From positions 1-23,517 of the forward strand of contig JBCBJZ010000048.1 in the NCBI GenBank assembly GCA_038522635.1: 23,517 nucleotides of DNA. The letters run 5' to 3'. This document shows, one piece after another, positions 14,824 to 22,877 of the stretch. The notes beneath the pieces were generated by a model that saw nothing but the letters and a program-made list of their open reading frames with translations, did no database searches and was not told the DNA's origin. Origin of the DNA: JBCBJZ01 sp038522635. Lineage in GTDB: Bacteria > Pseudomonadota > Alphaproteobacteria > Rhizobiales > Hyphomicrobiaceae. The position numbers and the translations under genes were made by a program. Numbering within the stretch: the first letter of the stretch is position 1; each line of letters begins with the position of its first letter.

Positions 14824-15663
14824 ATGGAGCTTGCCCGCGTGCAAAACGCCACGACGTCCCCTGCCGCACAGCGTGAAAGCGCGCCCTCAGCCGCCCCTGT
14901 GGTGGGGCTGTTCGTGACCTGCCTTGTCGATTTGATCCGCCCTACCGTCGGGTTTGCCGCCGTCACCTTATTGGAACGTGCCGGCTGTAAGGTCATCGTG
15001 CCGCGCGGGCAAACCTGCTGCGGTCAGCCCGCCTACAATTCAGGGGCGCGAGCCGATGCCGTTGCGCTTGCAAAGCAAACCATCGTGGCACTGGACGATT
15101 GCGACTACGTGGTCGCTCCGTCGGGCTCGTGCGCGGGCATGCTCAAGTCGCACTACCCGCGGTTGCTCGCCGATGATCCAGCCTGGTCGGAGCGCGCGGC
15201 CGTCTTCGCCGCCAAGACCCATGAGTTGGTCTCGTTCCTGGTGGATGAACGCGGGTGGAGCGACATCGACGCGCGCTACGATGGCACGGTCACCTACCAC
15301 GATAGCTGCTCGGGCCTACGGGAACTCGGCATCAAGACCCAGCCGCGCGCGCTCCTTGACAAGGTCGAAGGGCTGACGCTGAAAGAGATGCACGACTGCG
15401 AGGTGTGCTGCGGCTTCGGGGGCACGTTCGCGGTCAAGTATCCCGACGTCTCCAACGCGATGGTCGAGAAGAAGACCGCCAACATCGCCGAGACCGACGC
15501 CGGGCTGGTGCTCGCCGGCGACCTTGGCTGCCTGATGAATATGGCCGGCAAGGTGAAACGGGAAGGTCGGGCGGTCAAAGCCCGGCACGTGGCCGAAGTG
15601 CTGGCCGGCACGCTTGATCAACCCGCCATCGGTGAGGGCGACGCGGAGCCGGGCGGGAGCTGA
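14824..15663 (+). CDS. lutA: L-lactate utilisation protein LutA (CCG-domain iron-sulfur protein)
   Basis: This encodes 279 residues from ATG 14824. The open frame extends left to 14695, but that part overlaps the cytochrome gene and lacks family similarity. Conserved LutA features are GLFVTCLVDLIRPTVGFAA (28-46), GQTCCGQPAYNSG (62-74), VVAPSGSCAGML (96-107), TYHDSCSGLRELG (157-169), CEVCCGFGGTFAVKYP (192-207) and GDLGCLMNMAG (232-242). The two CCG domains bind an iron-sulfur cluster. LutA works with LutB and LutC to oxidise L-lactate to pyruvate. Unlike compact lutABC operons, it is separated from lutB by a PRC-barrel gene and a DUF6653 gene. All cluster cysteines are intact, in contrast to the GlcF-like protein in the same window. 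Confidence 0.9.
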   Translation: MELARVQNATTSPAAQRESAPSAAPVVGLFVTCLVDLIRPTVGFAAVTLLERAGCKVIVPRGQTCCGQPAYNSGARADAVALAKQTIVALDDCDYVVAPSGSCAGMLKSHYPRLLADDPAWSERAAVFAAKTHELVSFLVDERGWSDIDARYDGTVTYHDSCSGLRELGIKTQPRALLDKVEGLTLKEMHDCEVCCGFGGTFAVKYPDVSNAMVEKKTANIAETDAGLVLAGDLGCLMNMAGKVKREGRAVKARHVAEVLAGTLDQPAIGEGDAEPGGS

Positions 15664-15791
15664 GGCGCACGCCGGTCTCTGTCGCAGCTCTCGCGCTAAA
15701 ACGACGACCGCTAATGCCGCGCGCGAGGCTCAGTCGCGCGAGCCGGCGCGCGGGACGCGTCGTGCGAGCCCGCGCGCCAACGAGTGCGCGA

Positions 15792-16187
15792 TCAGTCGTC
15801 ATCCCACGCTGGTAGCGCTTCGATCTCGGCTTTGCTCAGCGCCACCGTTAGCTTATCGCCCTTGAGGCTGACCTGGCCCAGTTCCACCACAACCGTTTTC
15901 TCGTTGATGCCCAAAAAGCCGCCAACGTCCACCGCCAGCGCGGCGATCGTTCCATCGGGCGTCACCAGAACTTCGTCGACATCACCGAGGCGCTGGCCAT
16001 CGGCGGCATGCACATCGCGTTCATCGAGTTGCTTGACGGTGAGGTTGAGGCCCTTGACGACCACATCTTCAAATTCGACGAAGCGCTTGGCCGGTGCCGT
16101 CGTTTGGGCGCCCGCACTCAGCGCGAACGCAAGCCCGGCTACGAGCACCGCAACGGCAGCGAACGAACGCGAAAAAGCATGATTCAT
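15792..16187 (-). CDS. Secreted PRC-barrel domain protein
   Basis: This 131-residue precursor starts with a signal peptide (SFAAVAVLVAGLAFALSAGA, cleavage near residue 28). A PRC-barrel-type domain covers about residues 50-115 (DVHAADGQRLGDVDEVLVTP; IAALAVDVGGFLGINEKTVV; VELGQVSLKGDKLTVALSK). PRC-barrels are small beta domains involved in protein or RNA contacts; exported versions are common in Hyphomicrobiales and poorly understood. The start is well supported by AAAGGAG 8 bases upstream. It runs opposite to the lut genes and is divergent from the DUF6653 gene, so it is a separate unit inserted in the lut region. Its cellular role is unknown. Confidence 0.85.
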   Translation of the reverse strand: MNHAFSRSFAAVAVLVAGLAFALSAGAQTTAPAKRFVEFEDVVVKGLNLTVKQLDERDVHAADGQRLGDVDEVLVTPDGTIAALAVDVGGFLGINEKTVVVELGQVSLKGDKLTVALSKAEIEALPAWDDD

Positions 16188-16195
16188 CGGTCAAA

Positions 16196-16202
16196 CTCCT
16201 TT
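16196..16202 (-). promoter_or_regulatory. Strong ribosome binding site for PRC-barrel gene
   Basis: On the minus strand AAAGGAG lies 8 bases before the ATG at 16187; it is the strongest ribosome site noticed in the window. Confidence 0.6.
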
Positions 16203-16271
16203 CTGTCAGCAATGAAACGTTTTGCGGCGCGAGGGTTCCCTTCCGCCCGCCGCGAAAAAGGATGAAACGCT

Positions 16272-16781
16272 ATGATCAGGCTCGACAAGCTGTTGGAGCG
16301 CAGCATGCTTATGGACGATGCCGCTTGGGCGCGTCATGCCAGTCCCTGGAGCGTCTACACGCGCATCCCGATTTTTCCCGTACTGCTCGCCGCGATCTGG
16401 TCGCATACCGCACTTGGTTGGTGGGCGCTGATCCCGATCGGGATCGTCATCGCGTGGATTCTTATCAACCCGCACGCCTTTCCTCCACCCACCACCACCG
16501 ACACCTGGGCGGCCAAGGCAACCTTCGGCGAACGCGTCTGGCTCAACCGCGGTGAAATCCCCATTCCCTCAGGCCACGCGCGCGCCGCGTTCGTGCTCTC
16601 GCTCGTTGCCGGCGTTGGCGCACCGATCGCCCTCGTGGCCGCCTACCTCAACGCTTTGGGATGGACGATCGCAGGCGCGGCCATCTGCGTGCTTGGCAAG
16701 CTGTGGTTTTGCGATCGCATGGTATGGCTGTACGAAGACATGAAAGACGCATCACCCACCTATGCGGGTTGGGTGCGCTAA
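16272..16781 (+). CDS. DUF6653 family membrane protein
   Basis: This encodes 169 residues. The sequence SPWSVYTRIPIFPVLLAAIW, NPHAFPPPTTTDTWAAKA, FGERVWLNR and LGKLWFCDRMVWLYEDM matches my recollection of the DUF6653 family, which has no known function. Three or four hydrophobic segments are visible at about 30-47, 48-66, 106-126 and 128-147, so it is an inner-membrane protein. GGAT sits 8 bases before ATG 16272. It ends 33 bases before lutB on the same strand and may be cotranscribed with lutBC, but a functional link is only inferred from position. Confidence 0.82.
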   Translation: MIRLDKLLERSMLMDDAAWARHASPWSVYTRIPIFPVLLAAIWSHTALGWWALIPIGIVIAWILINPHAFPPPTTTDTWAAKATFGERVWLNRGEIPIPSGHARAAFVLSLVAGVGAPIALVAAYLNALGWTIAGAAICVLGKLWFCDRMVWLYEDMKDASPTYAGWVR

Positions 16782-16814
16782 CACCATCACAAGGCCACTC
16801 ATAAGGGCACCGCC

Positions 16815-18257
16815 ATGGACGCCACCTCGCACGCCTTCAAAGACAATGCGCGACGCGCGCTCAGTGATGCGCAATTGCAGGAAGCGCTGGCCGGTCTACC
16901 GACAGGGTTGGTGGCGAACCGCGCCAAAGCCCGCGCCGGCCTGCCCGAGTTCGAAGCCCTGCGCGATCAAGGCCGAGACATCAAGAACCATACGTTGGCG
17001 CATTTGGACCTTTACCTGGAGGCCTACGAACGCCAGGCGACGGCGGCTGGCGCGCACGTCCACTGGGCGCCCACAGCCGCCGATGCCCGCGCGATCATCC
17101 TTGATATCTGCCGGGCCCAGAACGCCAAGCTGGTCACCAAAGGCAAGTCGATGATCTCCGAGGAGATCGGCATCAACGGGCACCTCGAAGCGGCCGGCCT
17201 CGAAGTCGCCGAAACCGATCTTGGCGAATACATCATCCAGCTGCGCGGTGAGACGCCGAGCCACATCATCGCACCGTCGATCCACCTGACGCAGGACCAG
17301 GTGGAGGCGGATTTCCGTAAGGTTCACACGCATCTTGATAAGGAACGCCCCCTCGTCGAGCCCGAACAATTGGTGGGCGAAGCGCGCGCGGTACTGCGCG
17401 AGAAATTCATCGCCGCCGACGTCGGTATCACAGGCGCGAACTTCCTAATCGCCGAGACCGGCACATCGGTCATCGTCACCAACGAGGGTAATGGCGATCT
17501 CACCCAATCGCTCGCCAAGACGCACATTGTGCTGGCGTCAATCGAAAAGGTCGTGCCCACGCTTGAAGACGTCAGCACCATCGTGCGGCTTCTTGCGCGG
17601 TCTGCGACCGGCCAAGAGATCTCGACCTACACGACCTTCTCCACCGGCCCGCGCCGCGAAGGCGATCCCGACGGGCCGGAGCACTACCACGTCATCTTGC
17701 TCGATAACGGGCGTTCGCAGCTCCTCGATAGCGAGTTTCGCGAAGTGCTGCGGTGCATTCGATGCGGCGCCTGCATGAACCATTGCCCGGTCTACAACGC
17801 GGTCGGCGGTCATGCTTACGGTTGGGTGTACCCTGGCCCGATCGGCGCGGTGCTGACGCCCTCGTTGATCGGCGTTGAAGAAGCCGGTCACCTGCCGAAC
17901 GCCTCAACGTTCTGCGGACGCTGCGAGGCTGTCTGCCCCATGCGTATTCCGCTGCCGAAACTGATGCGCTCGCTGCGCGAACGCGAGTACGACGCGAAAC
18001 TCACGCCGCGCAGCACCAGGCTTGCTTTACGCTCCTGGGCGTTTGTGGCGCGTCGCCCCTGGCTCTACCATGCGGGGACGAGGGCGGGCATGCCGCTCAT
18101 GAAACGGCTGGCGGGGCGCAAATCGCGCTTTTCTCGCCTGCCGTTTGGCGCAGGTTGGACGGCCAAGCGCGACTTTCCCGCGCCCGAAGGTGGCACGTTC
18201 CAGCAGCAGTGGGCCAAGCGTTCCGGCGCGCGGACCGTTAAGGATGTGCGCCCATGA
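16815..18257 (+). CDS. lutB: L-lactate utilisation iron-sulfur protein LutB
   Basis: This 480-residue protein has an N-terminal LUD domain (about 70-300; KLVTKGKSMISEEIGIN, GANFLIAETGTSVIVTNEGN, GPRREGDPDGPEHYHVILLD) and a ferredoxin-like domain with CIRCGACMNHCPVY (C314, C317, C320, C324) and CGRCEAVCPMRIPL (C367, C370, C374), then a basic C-terminal tail. It is the central electron-transfer subunit of the LutABC lactate oxidation complex in the cytoplasm. Its ligands are intact. The start has AAGGG at suitable spacing. The stop overlaps the lutC start as ATGA, showing translational coupling. Confidence 0.93.
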   Translation: MDATSHAFKDNARRALSDAQLQEALAGLPTGLVANRAKARAGLPEFEALRDQGRDIKNHTLAHLDLYLEAYERQATAAGAHVHWAPTAADARAIILDICRAQNAKLVTKGKSMISEEIGINGHLEAAGLEVAETDLGEYIIQLRGETPSHIIAPSIHLTQDQVEADFRKVHTHLDKERPLVEPEQLVGEARAVLREKFIAADVGITGANFLIAETGTSVIVTNEGNGDLTQSLAKTHIVLASIEKVVPTLEDVSTIVRLLARSATGQEISTYTTFSTGPRREGDPDGPEHYHVILLDNGRSQLLDSEFREVLRCIRCGACMNHCPVYNAVGGHAYGWVYPGPIGAVLTPSLIGVEEAGHLPNASTFCGRCEAVCPMRIPLPKLMRSLREREYDAKLTPRSTRLALRSWAFVARRPWLYHAGTRAGMPLMKRLAGRKSRFSRLPFGAGWTAKRDFPAPEGGTFQQQWAKRSGARTVKDVRP

Positions 18258-19000
18258 GCAGCGGATCAGAGGCGAAGCCAGATGGCGCCATCGGTGCGTC
18301 AAAAGAAAATGGCGCGGCGAACCGCAGCAAGGTGCTGGGTACCATCCGCAGCGCGCTCACCCAGGAGGGCGGTGCCCAAAACCGCGAAGCTAACGTGGCT
18401 CAACGGCTGAGCGCACGGGGACGCAACCTGATCCCGGCCCGCGTTGACCGCGACCGCGAGGGGCTCACCGCGCTCTTTATCCAGCACCTGGAGGGGCAAT
18501 CAGCAACGGTGGTGCGAGTCGATGAGAGCAACGCGGTCCCGAACGCGATCGGTCGCTATCTGCGCGATAACAATTTGCCCGCCCGGCTGCGCGCTGGCGA
18601 TGATGCGGCGTTAGGCGCGCTACCATGGGAGCGCGAGCCGACGCTGGAACGCGAGAGCGGCGCTGCCGTCAACGGCGACGAGGTTGGCCTGACGCGCGCG
18701 ATCGCCGGGGTCGCGGAGACCGGCACCATGCTGATGGCGTCCGGCGCTGATAACCCGGTGACGCTGAACTTCATCCCGACCAACCACATCGTGGTGATCG
18801 ACGAAGCCGATATCGCGCCAGCTTATGAAGATGCGTTCGATGCGGTGCGCGGAAAGCTAGGCGACCGCGTGATGCCGCGCACGCTCAACATGATTTCCGG
18901 CCCCTCGCGGACCGGCGACATCGGCGGGATTCTGGTACGCGGCGCGCATGGCCCTAAAGACATGTGCGTGATCATCGTCAACGCTGCAGGAGCGACCTGA
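18254..19000 (+). CDS. lutC: Lactate utilisation protein LutC (LUD domain)
   Basis: This 248-residue protein is the third LutABC subunit. The LUD domain shows GLTRAIAGVAETGTMLMAS (145-163), NHIVVIDEADI (177-187) and the signature SGPSRTGDIGGILVRGAHGP (215-234). The usual form is GPSRTxDIE, so a Gly replaces the Glu. The first 25 residues are polar and variable. It begins with ATG in a four-base overlap with the lutB stop and is followed by the convergent secG gene. Confidence 0.92.
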   Translation: MSSGSEAKPDGAIGASKENGAANRSKVLGTIRSALTQEGGAQNREANVAQRLSARGRNLIPARVDRDREGLTALFIQHLEGQSATVVRVDESNAVPNAIGRYLRDNNLPARLRAGDDAALGALPWEREPTLERESGAAVNGDEVGLTRAIAGVAETGTMLMASGADNPVTLNFIPTNHIVVIDEADIAPAYEDAFDAVRGKLGDRVMPRTLNMISGPSRTGDIGGILVRGAHGPKDMCVIIVNAAGAT

Positions 19001-19044
19001 CACGCAGCCGGCGCAAACGCGAGCCAAATGAACCCGGCAGACGC

Positions 19045-19070
19045 CCCACCATCCGTGGGCGGCAGCCGCC
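19045..19070. terminator. Possible terminator between lutC and secG
   Basis: Two mutually exclusive 5-bp stems occur in the convergent gap: CCCAC/GTGGG (19045-19059) and GGCGG/CCGCC (19058-19070). No T-run is present; the position between convergent genes is the main support. Confidence 0.25.
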
Positions 19071-19116
19071 TCGCGCTTTACGCCGACGACCTACCGCGAC
19101 AGCCCGCTGCGGCAGC

Positions 19117-19491
19117 CTACTGTGAGCGAGGCACGGCGGGCGTGGTTGGCTGCGCGGGAGGCGTCGTCGTGCGGGGACGAAGCAGTTGCAGATCGTTGCC
19201 ATCGGTAGGCGCGCCAGGCTGCGAGGTCCCAGGCTGGTTCAGGCGTTCCAGTGCAGCCGGGCCGCGCGTGCCGCTTTGGGCCAACAAGGTCAAGCTGATG
19301 CTGGTCGCGAAGAACGCCGCCGCGAGACCTGCCGTCACCCGCGTTAGCAGGTTCGCCGTACCGCGCCCAGTCATGAACCCGCCGCCGCCGCCGCCGATCC
19401 CCAGCGCACCGCCTTCGGATTTCTGCATCAAAACGATCCCCACCAGAGCGATCGCGAGCAGCAGATGAACAACGAGAAGGACGGTGGACAT
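19117..19491 (-). CDS. secG: Protein translocase subunit SecG
   Basis: This encodes 124 residues from ATG 19491; the open frame extends further upstream, but MSTVLLVVHLLLAIALVGIV is the typical SecG start and AGGA precedes it. The two membrane helices are at about 3-21 and 54-72. Between them lies the conserved loop LMQKSEGGALGIGGG followed by FMTGRGTANLLTR. SecG is the auxiliary subunit of the SecYEG export channel in the inner membrane. The C-terminal 45 residues are Pro/Thr/Gln-rich and cytoplasmic or disordered. It lies downstream of the phosphatase gene on the same strand. Confidence 0.95.
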   Translation of the reverse strand: MSTVLLVVHLLLAIALVGIVLMQKSEGGALGIGGGGGGFMTGRGTANLLTRVTAGLAAAFFATSISLTLLAQSGTRGPAALERLNQPGTSQPGAPTDGNDLQLLRPRTTTPPAQPTTPAVPRSQ

Positions 19492-19642
19492 GACGGACGG
19501 GTTCCTGATGACGGGTTCTTGGCGGTGCGGCATTGGCGCATAAGCCGTTCGGGCAACACCAGCGCAACGCACTTGCGCAAAGGCTCTATCGCAAATGGGG
19601 CACGAAGGCCAAGCCTCAAGGCCCGTGCGACCTCGAACTCAG

Positions 19643-20380
19643 CTACTCGCGGCGCAGCACCCGGTTCACGATCGCGTTTGCCCAACCGCGGGTCTTGAAC
19701 GCCGCTTCCATAGCCTGAGGGTCGTAGACCTCATCCACCCATGTGAAAAACGGCGTCGGGGTCGCGCGGTTGTAGGCGATGTAACTGTCGAAAAACCGGT
19801 CGATGATACCGGTTTCGGCCTGCGCGATGTGACCGTAGCGCAGGCTGAGCTGACGGCGGGCTTGCTCGATCGGCTGACCGGCATGGAGGTGACAAAACAG
19901 CACGCTCATCAAGCCAGCACGATCGGCACCTGATTTGCAATGAAACAGCACAGGATATTCAATGCGTCGCAGCAGGTCGCGCACCCCGTGCAGCTCGGCC
20001 CGGCTCGGCGCGGCGCGCGAGCGCAGTTGGTAGGTGACCAATTCGAGGCCCGCCTTGCGGCACGCCGCCTCTTCCAGCCACTGGCCACCGCAGACGCGCA
20101 TACCGCGCAGGTTCACGACCGTGCGCCCGCCCGCCCGTGCAAACGCCCGGATGTTATGCGGTGCCGGCTGCGCGGAACGCCAAGCGTCCGGTGTTATCTT
20201 GTGCGTGTTTGAGTAGGCGAGGCGAAAAATCCCATGGTCCATCACCAGCATGTCAAGCCACGACGCGAGCGGGCCCAAGCGACGCCGTAGGCCCGCCGGC
20301 GTCCGCGTCGCCAGCGCCAAACGCGCCTCGCGCAGTCCGTTACGCACGGCGCGGCGCTGTCTTTTGGCAATCTTCCCCAT
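19643..20380 (-). CDS. Cys-dependent tyrosine / dual-specificity phosphatase family protein
   Basis: This encodes 245 residues from ATG 20380 (MGKIAKRQRRAVR), which is more plausible than the upstream non-ATG starts. The catalytic P-loop HCKSGADRAG carries the nucleophile (Cys148) and the Arg154 of the CX5R motif. Earlier features are ITPDAWRSAQP and VVNLRG, typical of bacterial dual-specificity phosphatases. There is no signal peptide, so it is cytoplasmic. Position beside lipopolysaccharide genes suggests a role in envelope biology, possibly dephosphorylating a protein or lipid intermediate, but the substrate cannot be read from sequence. Confidence 0.88.
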   Translation of the reverse strand: MGKIAKRQRRAVRNGLREARLALATRTPAGLRRRLGPLASWLDMLVMDHGIFRLAYSNTHKITPDAWRSAQPAPHNIRAFARAGGRTVVNLRGMRVCGGQWLEEAACRKAGLELVTYQLRSRAAPSRAELHGVRDLLRRIEYPVLFHCKSGADRAGLMSVLFCHLHAGQPIEQARRQLSLRYGHIAQAETGIIDRFFDSYIAYNRATPTPFFTWVDEVYDPQAMEAAFKTRGWANAIVNRVLRRE

Positions 20381-20726
20381 CGCGTTCCATTGTGGCGGCT
20401 GGCCATTGTGGCCGCTGCGCCGGTGCAGGCAGCAGCGCATCTGACAGCCCTTTCAGGCCACGCACCTTGACCCTCCCGGCCTGATTTGTCAGTGCATATT
20501 TTGTTCGCCCCGCGCCATCAAGTTGGCGGGCGTCACAATGAGCACACAATCGCGCCGACCCCTAGCGTGTTGGAGCGTTTGCAACGTGAACGCGAGAGCC
20601 GTGCTTTTGGCCCTGCTCGCGCGGGCCCTGGCCGGAGGCATCGGCGCATCGGCCCGCGCCAAGAGCCTTAGGGAAAAGCTGGCCGTAACGAGAAGCTGGC
20701 CGTAGCCTGAAGCGAAACCACGCCCT
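20381..20726. other. Intergenic region upstream of DUF374-waaA
   Basis: These 346 bases separate two divergent genes and must hold both promoters. A T-rich patch (ATATTTTGTT, about 20496-20505) is the only AT-rich part. A two-unit 17-bp tandem repeat is at 20673-20706. A 55-codon open frame from ATG 20538 has no recognisable features and is not called. Confidence 0.4.
20673..20706. repeat. Two tandem 17-bp units
   Basis: GAAAAGCTGGCCGTAAC (20673-20689) and GAGAAGCTGGCCGTAGC (20690-20706) agree at 15 of 17 positions, just upstream of the acyltransferase-transferase gene. Confidence 0.6.
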
Positions 20727-22877
20727 TTGACCGAGCAGACGCACAAAAGCCCTGGACACGGGAGACTGGATAGCGAACGCCCGGACAGCGAACGCCGAGC
20801 TGACGAGCATCCGCACAAGACGCGCGCAGACAGCAAGCACCAACACAAGGGGGCCCGCGAGCGGTCAGGCGTGGCCGGCAAGTTGGCCGCACGCTTTATC
20901 AAGTTCGTCTATCGCACATCCACCGTCAAAGCCGACCCCGCCGACTACGAAGATGTCAGCGCGGCCGTGCATCCCTTCATCCTGGGTCTTTGGCACGGCC
21001 AGTTCATGCTGGTCTCGCAAATCAACACGCGCGGGCTACCGGTCAAGATCATGGTGGCGCGCCACGGTGATGCGGCCATTCTTGGCGATGCGCTGAACCA
21101 CCTCGGCCTTGAACTGATCCGTGGTGCTGGCGCCGGCCGACGCGGGCGCGACCGTGGCGGTGCGCAGGCGTTGCGCCAGGCGGTGCGCGCGCTGAGCGAA
21201 GGTAACACGGTTGCGATGACCGCCGATGTGCCGCCGGGGCCGGCGCGTCAGGTCGGCGAAGGGATCATCATGCTGGCGCGTTTAAGCGGGCGGCCGATCC
21301 TGCCCATCGCGGTGGCAACGAGCCGCTTTCGCACGCTGCGTACCTGGAGCCGGTTCACGATCAACCTGCCCTTTTCGACCCTGGGCATTGCCTGCGGCGA
21401 GCCGCTTTATGTGCCGCGCGGCTCAAGCGATGAACAACGTGAAGCGCTGCGGGTGGAATTCGAAGCGCGCATGAACGATGCGACGCGGCGGGCATACGCG
21501 CTCGCGGGCGCAGACATGCAGCGTGCGACACCGCGCGTTGCGTCCAACATGCATCAGATCGAGCCAGCCAAGCCGGGGACCAAACTCGCGATCTACCGTG
21601 GGCTGACGTCGGCGGCGCGCGCGGTGGCCCCGCTGGTGCTGAAGCGCCGGGAAAAGGCCGGCAAAGAAGACCCCGCCCGCCAGGGTGAGCGCTACGGTTT
21701 TGCCGGTGTCAAAGCGCCGCCGCCGGATCGCCCGGTCATTTGGATCCATGCGGCTAGCGTGGGTGAATTCAACGCCGCACTGCCGTTGATCCAGCGCTTG
21801 CAGGCCGAGCGCCCCGACTTGTTCGTGCTGGCCACTACGGGCACGCGCACGTCGGCCCAGGTGGCTGCGGAGCGGCTGGGCAGCAACGCGTGTCACCAGT
21901 TCATTCCGCTCGATGCAGAGACGTACATTGAGCGGTTTCTCGACCACTGGTCGCCGCAGCTTGCGATCCTCACGGAGTCAGAAATCTGGCCCAACCTCAT
22001 CCTCAGCACCGCGCAACGCAACATTCCGCTGGCGCTGATCAACGCGCGGATGTCCGCACGCTCGTTCAACACATGGCGCCGTCATCGCAGCGTCGCCGCG
22101 CCGCTGTTCGGCCGTTTCGCGCTGGTGCTCGCACAAAACGAGAAACTCGCCCGCCGGTTCGGTGATCTGGGCTGCGCCAACGCGATCGCCGTCGGCAACC
22201 TCAAGATCGATGCGCCAGCGCTGCCCGTCGATGCTGACGCGCAGACCTCGTTGATCGCGGCCATGGAGGAGCGCCCCGCGTTTCTTGCGGCCAGCACGCA
22301 TGAGGGCGAAGATGAGATCATCGGCGAAACACACCGGCTCATCACACGCGAAGAACCGAGCCTGCTGACCATCATCGCGCCACGTCATCCCCAACGCGCC
22401 GACCGCATCGCACAAACGTTGGAAGCCCAAGGTCTGCGCGTGGATCGCCGCTCAAGTGGCGCGCTCCCGCAATCGGAAACCGATGTCTACCTTGCCGACA
22501 CCATCGGCGAGATGGGGCTGTTTTTCGCCTCCGTTCCGATCGCCTTCCTCGGTGGTTCTCTCGTTGAACATGGTGGGCAGAACCCGGTGGAAGCGATCCG
22601 CCATGGCGCGGTTACGCTGACCGGGCCGCACGTGCACAACTTCCAAGACACCTACCGCGTGCTGCTGCGCACTGGCGCCACGCAAACGGTCAGCGATGCG
22701 CCGCAGATCGCAGCGGCCGTCATCAAGCTGCTCGGCGATGAGGCCGCGCTCGCGAGCAACCGCACCAGCAGCGCCACCGCGTTGCAGGCGCTCTCGGGTG
22801 CGCTTGACCGCTCGGTGGATGCGCTGCGTCCGCTGCTGCCGCCGCCAAACGACAAAGCGTTACGACGTGCCTCTTGA
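20727..22877 (+). CDS. waaA: DUF374 acyltransferase-like domain fused to Kdo transferase WaaA
   Basis: One uninterrupted frame of 716 codons joins two proteins usually encoded separately. Residues 50-262 match DUF374, a lysophospholipid acyltransferase-like family (ILGLWHGQFML; AMTADVPPGPARQVGEGIIM; GRPILPIA). Residues 284-705 are WaaA/KdtA, which transfers Kdo from CMP-Kdo to lipid IVA at the inner membrane (WIHAASVGEFNAALPLIQRL with catalytic E347; LATTGTRTSAQVA; ESEIWPNLI; NARMSARSF; FLGGSLVEHGGQNPVEA). The start is unclear: TTG 20727 opens the frame, but GTG 20871 begins nearer the domain, and the region between is polar and repetitive (AGCGAACGCC twice, 20772-20796). ATG 21549 could restart WaaA alone. 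lpxK overlaps the 3' end. Confidence 0.88.
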   Translation: MTEQTHKSPGHGRLDSERPDSERRADEHPHKTRADSKHQHKGARERSGVAGKLAARFIKFVYRTSTVKADPADYEDVSAAVHPFILGLWHGQFMLVSQINTRGLPVKIMVARHGDAAILGDALNHLGLELIRGAGAGRRGRDRGGAQALRQAVRALSEGNTVAMTADVPPGPARQVGEGIIMLARLSGRPILPIAVATSRFRTLRTWSRFTINLPFSTLGIACGEPLYVPRGSSDEQREALRVEFEARMNDATRRAYALAGADMQRATPRVASNMHQIEPAKPGTKLAIYRGLTSAARAVAPLVLKRREKAGKEDPARQGERYGFAGVKAPPPDRPVIWIHAASVGEFNAALPLIQRLQAERPDLFVLATTGTRTSAQVAAERLGSNACHQFIPLDAETYIERFLDHWSPQLAILTESEIWPNLILSTAQRNIPLALINARMSARSFNTWRRHRSVAAPLFGRFALVLAQNEKLARRFGDLGCANAIAVGNLKIDAPALPVDADAQTSLIAAMEERPAFLAASTHEGEDEIIGETHRLITREEPSLLTIIAPRHPQRADRIAQTLEAQGLRVDRRSSGALPQSETDVYLADTIGEMGLFFASVPIAFLGGSLVEHGGQNPVEAIRHGAVTLTGPHVHNFQDTYRVLLRTGATQTVSDAPQIAAAVIKLLGDEAALASNRTSSATALQALSGALDRSVDALRPLLPPPNDKALRRAS

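Noticed and set aside
19492..19642. Possible tRNA next to secG
   Set aside because: No cloverleaf or GTTCGA-type T-loop with paired acceptor ends could be found.
20538..20705. Small plus-strand frame of 55 codons
   Set aside because: It has no ribosome site or domain and lies partly in a tandem repeat; coding is unsupported.
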